Source: Nymphaea colorata | Taxonomy: Eukaryota > Streptophyta > Magnoliopsida > Nymphaeales > Nymphaeaceae | Assembly (NCBI RefSeq): GCF_008831285.2 | Contig: NC_045143.1 | Coordinates: 14,161,151-14,225,150 of the forward strand | Reading direction: 5' to 3' | DNA length: 64,000 nt | In this document: positions 24,469 through 37,149 of the stretch, piece after piece | Layout: the number at the start of each line of letters is the position of its first letter | How positions within the stretch are numbered: position 1 is the stretch's first letter | Made by a program: the position numbers and the translations under genes | The notes under the pieces: generated by a model | Databases searched by the model: none | What the model saw: the letters and a program-made list of their open reading frames with translations, nothing else | What the model was told of the DNA's origin: nothing

Positions 24469-25740
24469 AGAGAGAATAAGCAGGTTTTGAAGCCTGTTTT
24501 CTGATGTCTAAAACAAAGGTTTTGGCTTTGGAGACTTGTAAGTATAGCGGGGATGCATGTGCATTTTAACATGTACAACTTTGCATCGTATCCCAACTGG
24601 ACATCATTTCTAAGTTTTAAAATCCCACCCCACGCGTTGGATGGCTCCCCTTTATTTCGTGCAGGAAATCGCAAGAGACTCAACGGAACTGCTTGCCTTT
24701 GACGAATGAAGTAAATAGAGCATTTCTTGAGATGAACGTGGTTAGATTAGGAAGCCATGAGGTTACGGGTTCAAGATAGCAACATTTTCTGCTGTCCAAT
24801 TCAAGTGAGGCAGCTTGAAATCATGATAACGCGTGTCAATGCCGCTCATTTTGAGAAGCAGTAAACTACTGCCAATAAGAAGCAGTAAAGAATCCTCCTT
24901 GTGAGGATGTCATGTGGCTAAGAAGCGATCATAGATACCTGCGGCTTGAGGGGCAGCAATAAGGGGATCGCAAGATCAAACACAGCAAGAGATCCGGCTC
25001 AGATGCAGCGATAGCCGATAAGTCACCAATTTGCGGGCTGTGATGGCTAGGCTGCTAGTAGAGGGACAGTTGAACACAGCTTATTAGGAAAAACAGTAAA
25101 TGGCCACAGCATCAGGACTACTAGTCCTGAGCAGCTAGACGTGGCTAAAGAACGATACGCGACTTAAAGGAAAAGCTTGGTTGCCAAGAAATGGCTGACC
25201 TGAATAATGGGACTGTTGAACGCAGACTGATGTTTGATCTGGTAATAACTAGTGACTATAATCAACGTCTACGAGAAATAAGTTTGAAAAAACAATGGGT
25301 ACTTATAGAGCAGTTCAATGAGTTATGAATGTAGATATGTTCGATGACACAAAGAAAAAAAGTCATCCTTTTAGATGACTATAAGCTTGAAGGAGCAATG
25401 ATCAGTTGATGAGTAGTTCAATGGGTTGTCAAATAAACCTTGCCTCATTCATTCATATGTGCTAACCTTGAGTACACAGGACTTCGAACACATAGTGATA
25501 TGCCCCAACCTATTCACATCTCACTCCAACCGGAATTCCATTCGACTTGCATATATATAAAATGTGTTATTTATGACTAACTTCTTACCAGAAATTACAT
25601 CATTGTTTACTCATAAAATTCTATTGTTTTATTGTATGTATCTACAAGTTAAGTCCTCTTATACGAGCTCTTTGCTGTGTAAATTAGTATGGCCATTCAG
25701 TATTCACTCGTTCAGTTCACATGAATTTCCCTTTGTCCAT
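24469..25740. other. no gene seen
   Basis: Contains scattered short near-repeats (TTCAATGAGTTATGAATG at about 25316, TTCAATGGGTTGTCAAAT at about 25418, and a related copy at about 27070) but no supported gene. Confidence 0.4.
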
Positions 25741-26510
25741 TTCATGCACCAGCTGTACACTTATCAATCAACATTAACCGTTCGTTCTTTCATGCATTGC
25801 TAGGTCGTTCACCTTCATCGTCGAGTGAACAGTTCCATCATTCGTTGCTCATGACAAACTAGTAATCGTGCTTCTATCCATGCATTACTTTGTGATGATC
25901 GTGATGAGTAATCATTCATGTTCCTTAAAAGTTTGTTTTGTCATGCACCCAATCATTCTCATGCATTATCGAGTGTTCCATTGATTATTGCTCATACTAT
26001 TGCCAAAAGGCTTTCAACATTTATTGACTCATATATTGTTGGGTAGTTCGCATTCATCTCTAAGTGAATAGATCAGTCAATTGTTGGTCACATCAAACTA
26101 GTATTGCGTGTTTCTATCCATGGATTAACTCTTGGTGATCGATCATGTTCAACATGCATGTTTGGTAAAATAAAAAGATTCGGTTTCTCATGCGTCTCTT
26201 GATTGTTCTCATGCATCATCAAGTGCACAATTCCATCTAGCATCACCCATACACTTGTCATTAGATATTAACAATTTGCTTTTTCATGCATTGCTAGATT
26301 GAGTGAACAATCCCATTGATGATTGCTGATAGCAGACGAGTATCTATCTATGCATCACTTTCTGTTGATCATGGTGAGTAATCTTGCAGGTTTTGCTCAT
26401 TAGAATTTTGTTTTCTCATTCTAATTTTCGCTATTCTCATGCATCATCGAGAATATATCGCCGTTGACCATGATTCATACCCTTGCCAATAGACATTAAG
26501 AGTTTTCAAG
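25740..26510. repeat. degenerate tandem array, about 240 bp unit, three copies
   Basis: Landmarks recur in order: CATGCATTGCTAG (about 25790), CATATATTGTTGGG (about 26030) and CATGCATTGCTAG (about 26290); then CTATCCATGCATTA (about 25875), CTATCCATGGATTA (about 26113) and CTATCTATGCATCA (about 26345). Each unit also carries a TCTCATGCAT(C/T)ATCGAG-like segment. The spacing is about 230-260 bp. No coding capacity. Confidence 0.65.
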
Positions 26511-27654
26511 AAATTATCTCACTTGGTTTAAGTCACGCATCTTCTTGCACCATTTACAAAACAACACGATTTACATACAATAAGTGGTTGACTAGTACAT
26601 GTCAAAAATGAAAATTTTCATCAAGTTTGGGACTTGTAACAAATGAAATGTTTTACCTTAATTTGATGATTATTTACTCTCAACATATGCACCATAATCA
26701 ATAATGTTTGTGGTTATATTGCAGACAATTTCCAACTTCCACGAAAACTTTGTTCGTAAAGTCCCCTCATTTTCACTCATTCTACAGTTCATCATAAATC
26801 CCCTCAAACTCTGGCAGTACATCGATTCATAACTCTCATTTTCACACCATTATGTTTCACGACAAATCCCTGCTTTGATCCTTCACCAAATCCTTGTTCA
26901 TAAATTCCTGGTAGGAGAGAACCTTGCATCCATTGCAGGTTTAGACACTTGTTTGGTCAACTTTTTTCTCTCTAGCTTTTCCTTCATTTTGGAAGATTAT
27001 GAGAGATAACAAAAAACATTTAAGATCTCAGGCTATCAGAACCCAAGAGGAAGGATTGTTTATGAAGCAATTCAATGAGTCACCAAATGGAGATGTGATG
27101 AGCCATGCATAATTGCTCCAATTATTTGTGTTGTCCTTGGATTAAAGAGATTGCAATGCATTACAATACATGTGGTTTTAACTTCTCACTCCAACCAAAC
27201 AACTCAATTTTTCATGCATAGCCCAAGTCCTTTGCATCTTCGAGTGTACAATATATTAGTTAAAAATGTTATTGAATTAGCAGTTTTGAGATGGAACAAC
27301 CACTAAGAAGCAGGTTAAAGAGTGGCCAAATGCCCATGCCTTTAATTAAAATTCCATCTAGGTATTTATATTGACTTATCATATAAAGTGTGCCACATGT
27401 AATCATGTTTCATGAATGAAATCACACTCGTGTTTACTTTTACCAATTTTACTATATCATCTTTGGTACCTACAAGTTAGGTCCTATTCTAATGTAATCT
27501 TCTGTCCATGCATTGCCTAGATGTTTGAAAAATTACACAAATAATCCACTTTCATAAAAGAATTTGCCAACAGACATCCGATTATTAGCCTACGGAGAAC
27601 ATGAAGGTGAAGTTAAGAAGAGTTTTTCACCTCTAGAAGAAAAAGTCACATCTC
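26511..27654. other. no feature seen
   Basis: AT-rich intergenic sequence. A (GA)n run at about 27654-27674 closes it. Confidence 0.4.
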
Positions 27655-27904
27655 AGAGAGAGAGAGAGAGAGAGCATTAAGGTTTTTTCTTCTTCAAAGG
27701 ACCTCTTGGTTATTCCTTTTGAAGGCTTGGGAAAACCTCCAAACAACACTTTTTCCCAGTCAACATGGACGGGCACTTCTTTGTAAGTTAGTATATCAAC
27801 TCAAGTGGTAACTAGTAATCGTTCAAGTGTCAGGCAGCTTCTTGCAAATGCATTAAACGTCACAGAAGATTTTGTTAAGTTCATCATGCCATTGGATCGG
27901 TATA

Positions 27905-28310
27905 GATGTCAAGATATCAGATACGCATTGAACATGGACATCACCGTGTTTACCACGAAAACAGATTCAGAATCAAATGTTAAAAACACAAGACCATACC
28001 TAACCTTCTACATACAATTGGAATCAAATGTCTATGAGAAGCAGATCCTTATTGGATTTAATAAGAAAGATCCTAAAGTATACCAACATCCTATCACTAA
28101 TCGAAAGCAGATACAGGTTGAGCACGGGCATCACCATATTTGGCTCGAAAAATCAGATTCAGATTCAAATGTAATTATGTAAAAAATATAAAACCAAATC
28201 GAACTTCCTACATGCAATTGGAATCAGATGTCTATGAGAAGCAGATCGTTACTGAATTTGATGAGAAAGATCCTAGACTATATCTGCAACCTATTACTAA
28301 GTGGATCTGA
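27905..28310. repeat. two-copy tandem repeat, 200 bp unit
   Basis: The segment with TCTATGAGAAGCAGATC at 28031 recurs at 28231, and the flanking blocks (CATGGACATCACC / CACGGGCATCACC; CATACAATTGGAATCA / CATGCAATTGGAATCA) keep the same 200 bp offset. The two units differ at many sites. An open frame (27805-28182) spans the first unit but has no known domain and is not shared by the second, so I do not call it a gene. Confidence 0.75.
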
Positions 28311-28570
28311 AATTACTTGGGGTAACACTCATATTTCTACACCGCAGTTAAAAGTTCTTACATTTCTCTGCTTTAGTGGACAAATTCACTGCAATGTATT
28401 AACAAATTTCTATTAAGTTGTGTCCTCTCGTGTGGGCAATTTCAAGAGAAGGCAATGTCCATGCTACAAATGTTGTTAATGCCAAATAAGAACGAATGTT
28501 GATCATACACAATCGAGAGAGAGAGTACAATTTTCTGACTGACTAAACTACAATCAAGACAAAGTTACAA

Positions 28571-28822
28571 CTATAACCTCACAAGGCCAATACCTCCTCT
28601 GACAGAGCCATATAGAGCTTGCGACTTTCTGAAGGAGAATATATCATCAATGCAATAGACAGATGAATCATGCTCATTGCAGACTGCACCATTATATTCA
28701 GATGAATGTCGACCCCCAAAAACCTGCACACTGAGCTTTTTTCTTTGAGGAGATCCAACTTTAATGTAGGTATCAAAGAATTCAATCAAGTCTTCCCGCG
28801 TGAGTTTCCTTAAAGCAGCAAC
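28571..28822 (-). CDS. IDE: IDE-like terminal exon
   Basis: 83 codons plus TAG stop, from VAALRKLTREDLIEFFDTYI through KKLSVQVFGGRHSSEY to a C-terminus GGIGLVRL. The last three residues resemble, but do not match, a standard peroxisomal targeting tripeptide. No AATAAA-like signal is obvious just downstream. Confidence 0.93.
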   Translation of the reverse strand, partial: VAALRKLTREDLIEFFDTYIKVGSPQRKKLSVQVFGGRHSSEYNGAVCNEHDSSVYCIDDIFSFRKSQALYGSVRGGIGLVRL

Positions 28823-31251
28823 CTGCAAACAGAATTTATTTTTTTCATTACTCCCAAAATGTCCGGACATTCTGTTCCATCTCCTAGTGTTATTGATACA
28901 TCAGAAACATTTTTCAGTAGCAAATTTTCAATAATATGCTTGTCTCTTCACCCAGAAGCGATTTTCTTACTAGATAATCTATATGTTTATTACTTGTTCA
29001 CATGGCAGGAGAGCTCTCACTTAGACAATAGAAAAATGCAATGCCCTTGGTCACAACAATACTACAACACAACATGTTAAAGAGTGACAAACTATAAGAA
29101 ATCTCAGGGAACTATTTATCAAACTTCAAGCCTAATAAGAAATTGAAATATCATAGCAGTACTTAAATTAGTTTTAGTTGCACAAGAATGCAATGTAACA
29201 TTATACAAAATTACACCTCAATGGTGTATAATTGTTGCAATTTTGGAAGTAAAAATGCTAACAGGAAAATCTATGTCAAGTCACTAAAGTTCTTCAGGAC
29301 AAGGGTGCACACAAGATACACATCTGCAAGTTTCAAGATCAAACCTCAGCTTCCTTCCTGTCAAATATGAATGTGCCATCTACAATCTCTTGCCAATAAA
29401 ATAGAGATTCCTCTCTCAGGTTCTTGTGTTTCTCCAGTTTCATCTCAATCAATGCATTTACATTGTTCTGCAAACAAAATAATGAGACAAAAGAAAACAA
29501 CAGAGGAAAAATTCAGGCAAGATTTAGTACAAAATCATTGGAAAAGCTAATCCAGTTGAATTTGTCTTTCCCCCTTCTTCAGTTCACCAATAATATATCA
29601 TATGCACAAACACATGGAGTACACACATACATCATAAAACCAGCACTCTTAATGGAGACTTATATAATGACCCCAAACTATACCTAGCACAATAGGTATG
29701 CTTCAACATCTACTTCACCAAGGCAAAGATTATTCCATAAATAAAGCATGCCAGTTCATAAATGAAGCAGAATTTGGTCATATGGATGCCGTGAAGACAA
29801 TCCTAAGATATTTGAAAGAGACAGTTGGAGTTGGACTACTTCAACAGGAAACTCAATATGGTAAAAGCACATGAAGTGGTAATTTATATAAATGTAGATT
29901 GGGCAGGTGATACTAATGAATGAAGTTTAGTTTCAGGTAATTATATATTCTTCACGGAAAATTAAGCATCACAGTGCAGTACAAAGCAAAGAGCTCTTGC
30001 CAAGATGAATACTGAAGCTGAATATAGGTGTATGGCTGCAGCAGTAGTGGAGTTAACATTGGATCAGATGCTGACTGATAGAGCTGGGAGAGCATATCTT
30101 GAGATAAAATAAAAGTGTCCCTAATATATCTTATCATTTTCATTTCCTCCATGATCTGACCATCCCTTTCTTGGAGATTCCATTGATGATGCTTGCTGCT
30201 GATCTCCTCTGGTGTGACAAAGTGTGATGATCATCTCTTCAGGTATAGATGCCTCCTCTAAGTGGTGCAGCCCTTGAAATAAATCAGAACAGTTTGTGGC
30301 TTTTCCTCTCAACCAAGTCTGAATTGGGCGAAGGGCAAAGCTCTTCACCTTTTTTATCTCATCTACAACAATCCAGCAAGTAGGTGATTTTCTTGTTTCA
30401 TTTTCATGTTTTAGACAGGTACTTGGTCCTCAATCATTTTTATTGCTGCACTAGGTTAGATCTGATCTATCTCTTCCATATTGTTAGATTTGCTTCCCAG
30501 ATCTGCTTTTCTCTGCATAGGAGAACACTGGATGTGGGTTTCTTTTCTTCTTCATATGGAACTCTTCCTGCCATATTTCTAATGTTATGGCATTGCTGAA
30601 ACATGGTGAAATGTGTAGCTTTTCTTCTGGATCTTCTTCTTCAGTTACTCCTATTATTGTTGTTGTGGTACTATTAACTATGTTCACCTTGTATTGTTTT
30701 CCTGTCTTAAAGTAAGATACGAGTTGTTGAGGAAACAGGGAATTCTAATTCATGAATAATGAGGGTTAAGTTGTTTGTCAAAATATGATTGCTCACACAT
30801 AAAATGCATGTTAAAATGTGGCGTGAAAAAATGTACATATGTGAAAAATGTATGCTAAAATCCGATGACAGATAAGATACATCAAAAGTCAAGATGTTAG
30901 TACATAGTAGATCATCTTCTCTGCTTTTTTTTTGTTCTTCATTTTTTTATTATCTTTTGTTTGTTCTAAGGTCTTATGAATTTTGGCAGTTTAGTTTTTC
31001 CTGTTTTTAATCACTCTCCTTGACTTTTAATTTTTTAGCAAAACCACATCTTTTAAGTGACACGGGTGTCACAACTGTGGTGGTGCACCCGCACCCACAC
31101 CCGCAACGGTGCAGATGTTGGTGCGGCCCGACACGACATCAAATGAGTTTTGGCCATTCTGAAAAATGTTTTGGCCAAGTTTTCATTGATATATCGATTC
31201 AAGGTAATCTTGAATAAAAATATAGACAAATAAAATTACTTATATAACAAA

Positions 31252-31337
<86 letters not shown>

Positions 31338-34300
31338 CATCATGTCCTCACGTATCTGATAACCTAAATACCCCTTACACAATTATCAAAGTAATAGAAA
31401 ATTGGTAAGAAATTGATGTTGAGCTTAAACTGCTACAAAAGCAATTTTATTAATTGTTCAAATGCCTTATATTATGCTTTAAAAAATAGTAAATAGATGA
31501 AGTGTACCTCTCTATTAGTTAGTACTCTCTTATTTTATTTTTTTCGTAAACTATATATGCATTCGTGATTTCTCACATTTTCAAAGCAATTTATCAAAAT
31601 GTTGATGGGAAAAATGTAATTTATTCAACAGTACATTTCTAAAACAAAGGTGATAAGCAATTAATGATAGGGTGTTAGAAAATTTAGTCCTATATCTAAA
31701 GGAAGGGTGGAGGTGGTGGGACACGAAAGGAGAAGGCTGGTTTGTAAAACCACACTTACATGGACTGGGTTTTATTCGTGATCAGGAAGGCCAATGTCCT
31801 ATGCCAAAATCAGCGGTTCAGTTTGAAGCAGCTAACTTAAGTCCAATTCAAGCGATTCAACCTAAAATTTGTTGATTTTAAGCAATTTCAAATCAGCCCC
31901 TCCTTCGAATTGAAAAGGTCGACATCAGCTGTTTCTGACTGACTCAGTGTCATTTCAACAATACTGTTTACATCTTCCAAACCCAACTTTAGGTGTTTGC
32001 TTAAGTCGACATAAGGCTTTTCTCAATTGAATCATATTTCCTTTTGAAATATCCAAATAGGGTGAACAATCATCACTCAACAGGTTATTTTTCACATTCA
32101 TTTGATAACTATTTCACTTTTTTCAGACAATAGCTATAAAGGTTTCAATTGTAGTCCACCAATGATCTAGCTACATAGAAGCAATAATTTACTCATAGGC
32201 GATTCTATATTATTGAGGATAATGTTTCTCCAATTATCTAGCTTTCTGTATGCATAAGTACCCATTACTCTTGATTTTCACCTGAAACTGATTTTTTTAC
32301 CCCACGGCAGAATCTTGTATTTTAGAATTACTGTCTCTTCTAGTTCAAGTTTCATGGTTTCATCACAGTCATGGTGCCCTAGGGAGCTTTATTATAACTA
32401 GATGGTTCATATCAAGAGTTTAAAGTAAGCAAAAAACTCTATGTCTAAGGGGAAAAAAGAGTCATAAGAAATCTATTCAGAATTCTTGCTACTATTTTCT
32501 ATCTACACAAGATTGGATTGCTAACCTTTAAACTGTGAAGATTAATGCCAATGTTAGTCGTGAATTTCTAGAAGTTGCTTCCTATTAGTGTAAAACCCTT
32601 GATATTCTTTCTAATCAATGAAGATTGGATAGTCGATGCTGAACCTCAGAAGGATGATTCCTAAGGTAATCTTGAATTTCCAGACGTTGCTATTCATCCT
32701 AGTGTATACAATAGCTTTTCACCACTACTTGTTTCCAAGTTTCTTTATTGACCATATAACAGTTGCCATTATCCATATCAATGTAAGGAACATTACCATA
32801 GCTATAAAATAAATTGATCAGGAAGGAATAGTCAACATCTTTATTTTTTGTATACACCAAAGTCACTATCATTTTCCATAAACCTACTTGAAATAAATAG
32901 TTTGTCACTAACATCATAATGTCTGTATGCTTTTGGGTCTTCGACTATCCAATATATGCACAAGGGATAGAGATAATCCTAATCGTGGTGCTTGGACCTA
33001 ACCTATGGCTAGTTTAACTCTGATCAATGTCCAAAGTTAACCAAAAAAAGGAAACAGAAAAATAAAAACAGCACAAGCAGAAAAAAAAGAAGAAATATAT
33101 GTGAAGTAAACCTATGTCCACAATATATCTTCCTACTATGTTATACCCCATGGATCAAATACTACATGTGCTGACTTGGGAGTAGGCCGCCCTATAACTA
33201 GGTTACATACTTGGCCTAGTGGAACTTTTCTATGATACAGCATCCTAGACCAGCACTCAGATGACAACGTTTGAAGTAGTTTGAAGTCGACCTCCGCCTA
33301 ACCACAGGAGATGTCACAAGCCTTAGTGGGTTTGATGCGCAAAGGGGAAGCAGGTATAAGGTACTTAAAATTCCAAGGATACTTTACATATACCACGGTC
33401 TCAAGTGACAAAACAGTGCAACAAGCAACACAGAGATCAGGATTCAAAGTTAGGAATGGGGTCCAACTCACTCCCAGGCAGCTTCCTTGACGAGCAGCAG
33501 GGTATCTGTTTCCCAAAATTTGAAGGCCCTAAAAGGCTACCAAAAGGTTACCTACCAACTGCCGTTACCACTGGTGACCAATCATCCAGTACCTGAAAGG
33601 CTAAATCCATTCACTGGTGACCCAACTATTCAGCAACAGCCTTCATTAATCTCACCACCAATCAATTTGGTCATAGGCCATGTCAAGTTTCAGAGAGCAT
33701 CCAAAAGAAAAAGAATGATGACTGATCTCAGAGTGGCTTTCCAAATGGCGAGGAACTGATATTGATAATGCTACCTGGGAAGATGCTGCTGATGTAGAGC
33801 CCAGGTTTCTTTCTTCACCTTGAGGACAAGGTGCCTCTGAACGAGAGGGAGATTGTTAAAGAAGTCAAGGGTTATTAGCATTAAGTGGTATTATGAAATG
33901 ACTCAATTTCCTTTATTTCTTTCCAATTAGCAGCTTGGAGAAACTGGGGTATCTGTGTTGAAGTAATAAAGAGGACCCATGGATGTATATAACATTTCTT
34001 TTGTATGGATTGGGGAATACGTATAGAGACAGAAACATGATACCAACTATGAACCTTTCATCTTATGGAATCCAATCTATATTTTAAGAATATCATAGAA
34101 TATAATTCCTACGTTCTTGGACAAGTAAAATCTGCCAATATAGTTCAGATTTGTGAAAAGTTTGCCAGAAATGAAAATCAAAATTACAAGAAGTTGGAGC
34201 GCTGTTTGCTTTCTCAAAAGTCAGTACAGGATCAGCCAGTCATCTACATGACACAGACTAGTCAACTTACATGTTACAAAATTTTCTCTAGATTTACAGA

Positions 34301-35567
34301 AAATAAATAATAAATAATATAATTTACGATACATAAGCTTAAAAAGGAACATATCTACAAAATTAGCTGCACATATATTAAATTTTAAGCATATTATGCA
34401 GTAATTAGCTATATATGTTCGCATTTACATTAGTCATTAACTTCTGATTATCATCCTATAACCTCAAAAATAATGGTTAATGCAACTATCCAGGATGATT
34501 ATAGAATTTAGTTGAACTGACTTGAGTTGGCCAAGTTTGACCCCAACTCATCACCTTAAATTTTTACTCGTTTAGGGGCAAAACCAAGCAAGCCAAGAAA
34601 AAGTCACAAATTACTTGCCAAGTCATTCAGTTCATAAACAGGCAATTTGCATCGTAACATTTCACCTCAAATTCCTCAATAGACAGTGCACAAAGTTTGT
34701 CTTCAAACATCTTCAAAAATGCCTCCACCCTCTCATCAAGCTGTCCAGGGTCCTATAGGAAAAACAATGGCATCATGGGGACGCAACTTACAATTGATCT
34801 CCACAAACTATATGATCGTATTCTACCTTCACAGTGGACTGAACAATAAACTGCAATCCACGAATTCCAGAGTCGTTTCTGCATAAAACAGGTCAGGTAT
34901 ATGATACAAGGAAATCATAAGGGGTGGATTAAAGTTGTAGCAAACCTCTGCATCAGTATCGCAATGTAACCAAGCTGCTCAACTGTACGGAGCTGATGGA
35001 ATGCTGGCTGCTTTGCAACAAGAACAAAGAGCTGAAGCTTTATATTTAGTACCAAATCATCCAGATCAACCTACATTTACAAGCTATAGTAGTTATACCA
35101 TCAGAACAAAAGAAAATAGTAAAAAGAAGTGGGGTGCTTTATAAACCTTGGAAGTTCAAACAATATTGACATAAGCACAAACAAAAAGATGTTCAAGAAA
35201 GGAAATCAACCATGATTAATAAAAGACAAATAAAGAAGAGAACCTATAAGGAAATGTTGACAGGTGCAATGCATCTGAAAAATGAAAACAAACCTTAATA
35301 TTTCATTACAATAGTTGCCTTAGCCATGATAACTTTTCCATATAGAAGAACAGACGTGTAAACATGTCTTCAATATTCGTAAGAATAAAATCCAAAAATG
35401 ATTTGATAAACCCACAACCATCTCACAAATAATCACAAATAAAATGTAAACATAAGGGCACAACTTCCAAAGCCGCATTCTCATATTTTGTTCAATAGTT
35501 TTTTCTTTAGAATCTATAAATTTTGAATCACGAATGTGTTATTTTGTTTGATTATTTATTTTATATG

Positions 35568-35608
<41 letters not shown>

Positions 35609-37103
35609 CCGTACTCCCACACCCCAAGTTTTTTTAAAATAGTCTGAACCTGTACCCGTACCTATGTGACATAGGCTGAAAGTCTCATCATAATCTTATC
35701 CCGCCTATGGGGTGAGCCCTTGGGCAATGAACCATCTTTCAATACTTCCATATGGCTTATACATAATTTGGTATACCCATTTTCTTCCCACCACACTCCT
35801 ATCGAACAGTCAGGACACTATCTCCCAAGTGCCACATTCATGCAGGCCTTCTATTTCATCATTTATGGCTTCCATCTATTTGCTGGAATTGGCAGCTTAA
35901 TAGTACATGATGAGCTCATTCACCTATTCTCTCAAAAGGATCTCAATCTGAGACAAAGATGATGAATTGAATACTTAAAGAATTATGATTTCAAAATATC
36001 ATATCATCCCGAAAAAGTGAATGTGGTGGCTGATGCTTTGAGCAGACATGCTAAGGCAACAATGTGCAGTATGTTGACTCGGTGATGGTTGATGCTTTGA
36101 GCAGACATGCTATGGCTGATGCTTGTTGGATTGAATTGGGTGATGGCAAGATGGAAAACCATTTGGTATTGCAACATTACACCGACCAAGTACAATTGAT
36201 AAGGAAAAGGTTGTAGACTGCACAGAGTAGACAGAAAAGTTATGCCGACATTCGACGTAGAGAGTTGGCTTATGATGTTGGTGATCATGTGTTCTTGAAA
36301 ATTTCACCTACTAAAAGCATTTTTCGATTTGGTATTAAGGGAAAATTGAACCCGAGGTTCATTGGACCTTTTGAGATATTAGAGAAGATCGGAGAAGTAG
36401 CATACAGATTGGTACTACCATCCAATTTGAGTCATGTTCGTGACATTTTTCATGTTTCCATGTTTCGAAAGTACGTACCGGATCTTATACATGTGATTGA
36501 CTTTCAAGGTATTCTAGCGCAAGACGATTTGTTGATGGAAAAAAAAACTATTAGGATTGTAGATCAAATAGAGCAAGTGCTTCACACCAAGAGAATTCCT
36601 CTAGTAAGAGTGGAATGACAAAACCATGGGTTGAAGGAAAAAACATAGGAACTTGAGGAGGATATGAAAAAGAAGTATCCACACCTGTTCTTGCATTGAG
36701 GTATGATATTAATTTCAAGGACGAAATTTTATTTAAGGAGGGTAGGATGTAATGCTCGTCTTTTGCAGGTGGGTCGGATCAGGTCCAGACCCAGATCCGA
36801 ACCCACCCGCGTGGGAGCCCGACGCCTCTTCTCCCTCGTCTTTCACTCTTCTCCCTCACCTTCCGCAGAACCTCCCTCTTCTTCGTTCTCTCGTCTCTCG
36901 CCGATTCTTGCGACAGAGAAGCAGGCAGCGGAAGAAGGGCAGCGGCGACAGAGGTGAAGGGCGGCGGTGGTGGCGCTCAGGTGACCTCCCGACTTCTCTC
37001 TGCCTCCTCCTGTTAGAAATTAAGGACTAGACATCATGTAAGTATACATATATATATTTCATATGTACTGTCATACATTTGATTTCATGTATGATTTGTA
37101 TAA

Positions 37104-37149
<46 letters not shown>

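Noticed and set aside
27805-28182. 125-codon open frame
   Set aside because: It spans a 200 bp tandem unit whose second copy does not keep the frame, and there is no known domain.
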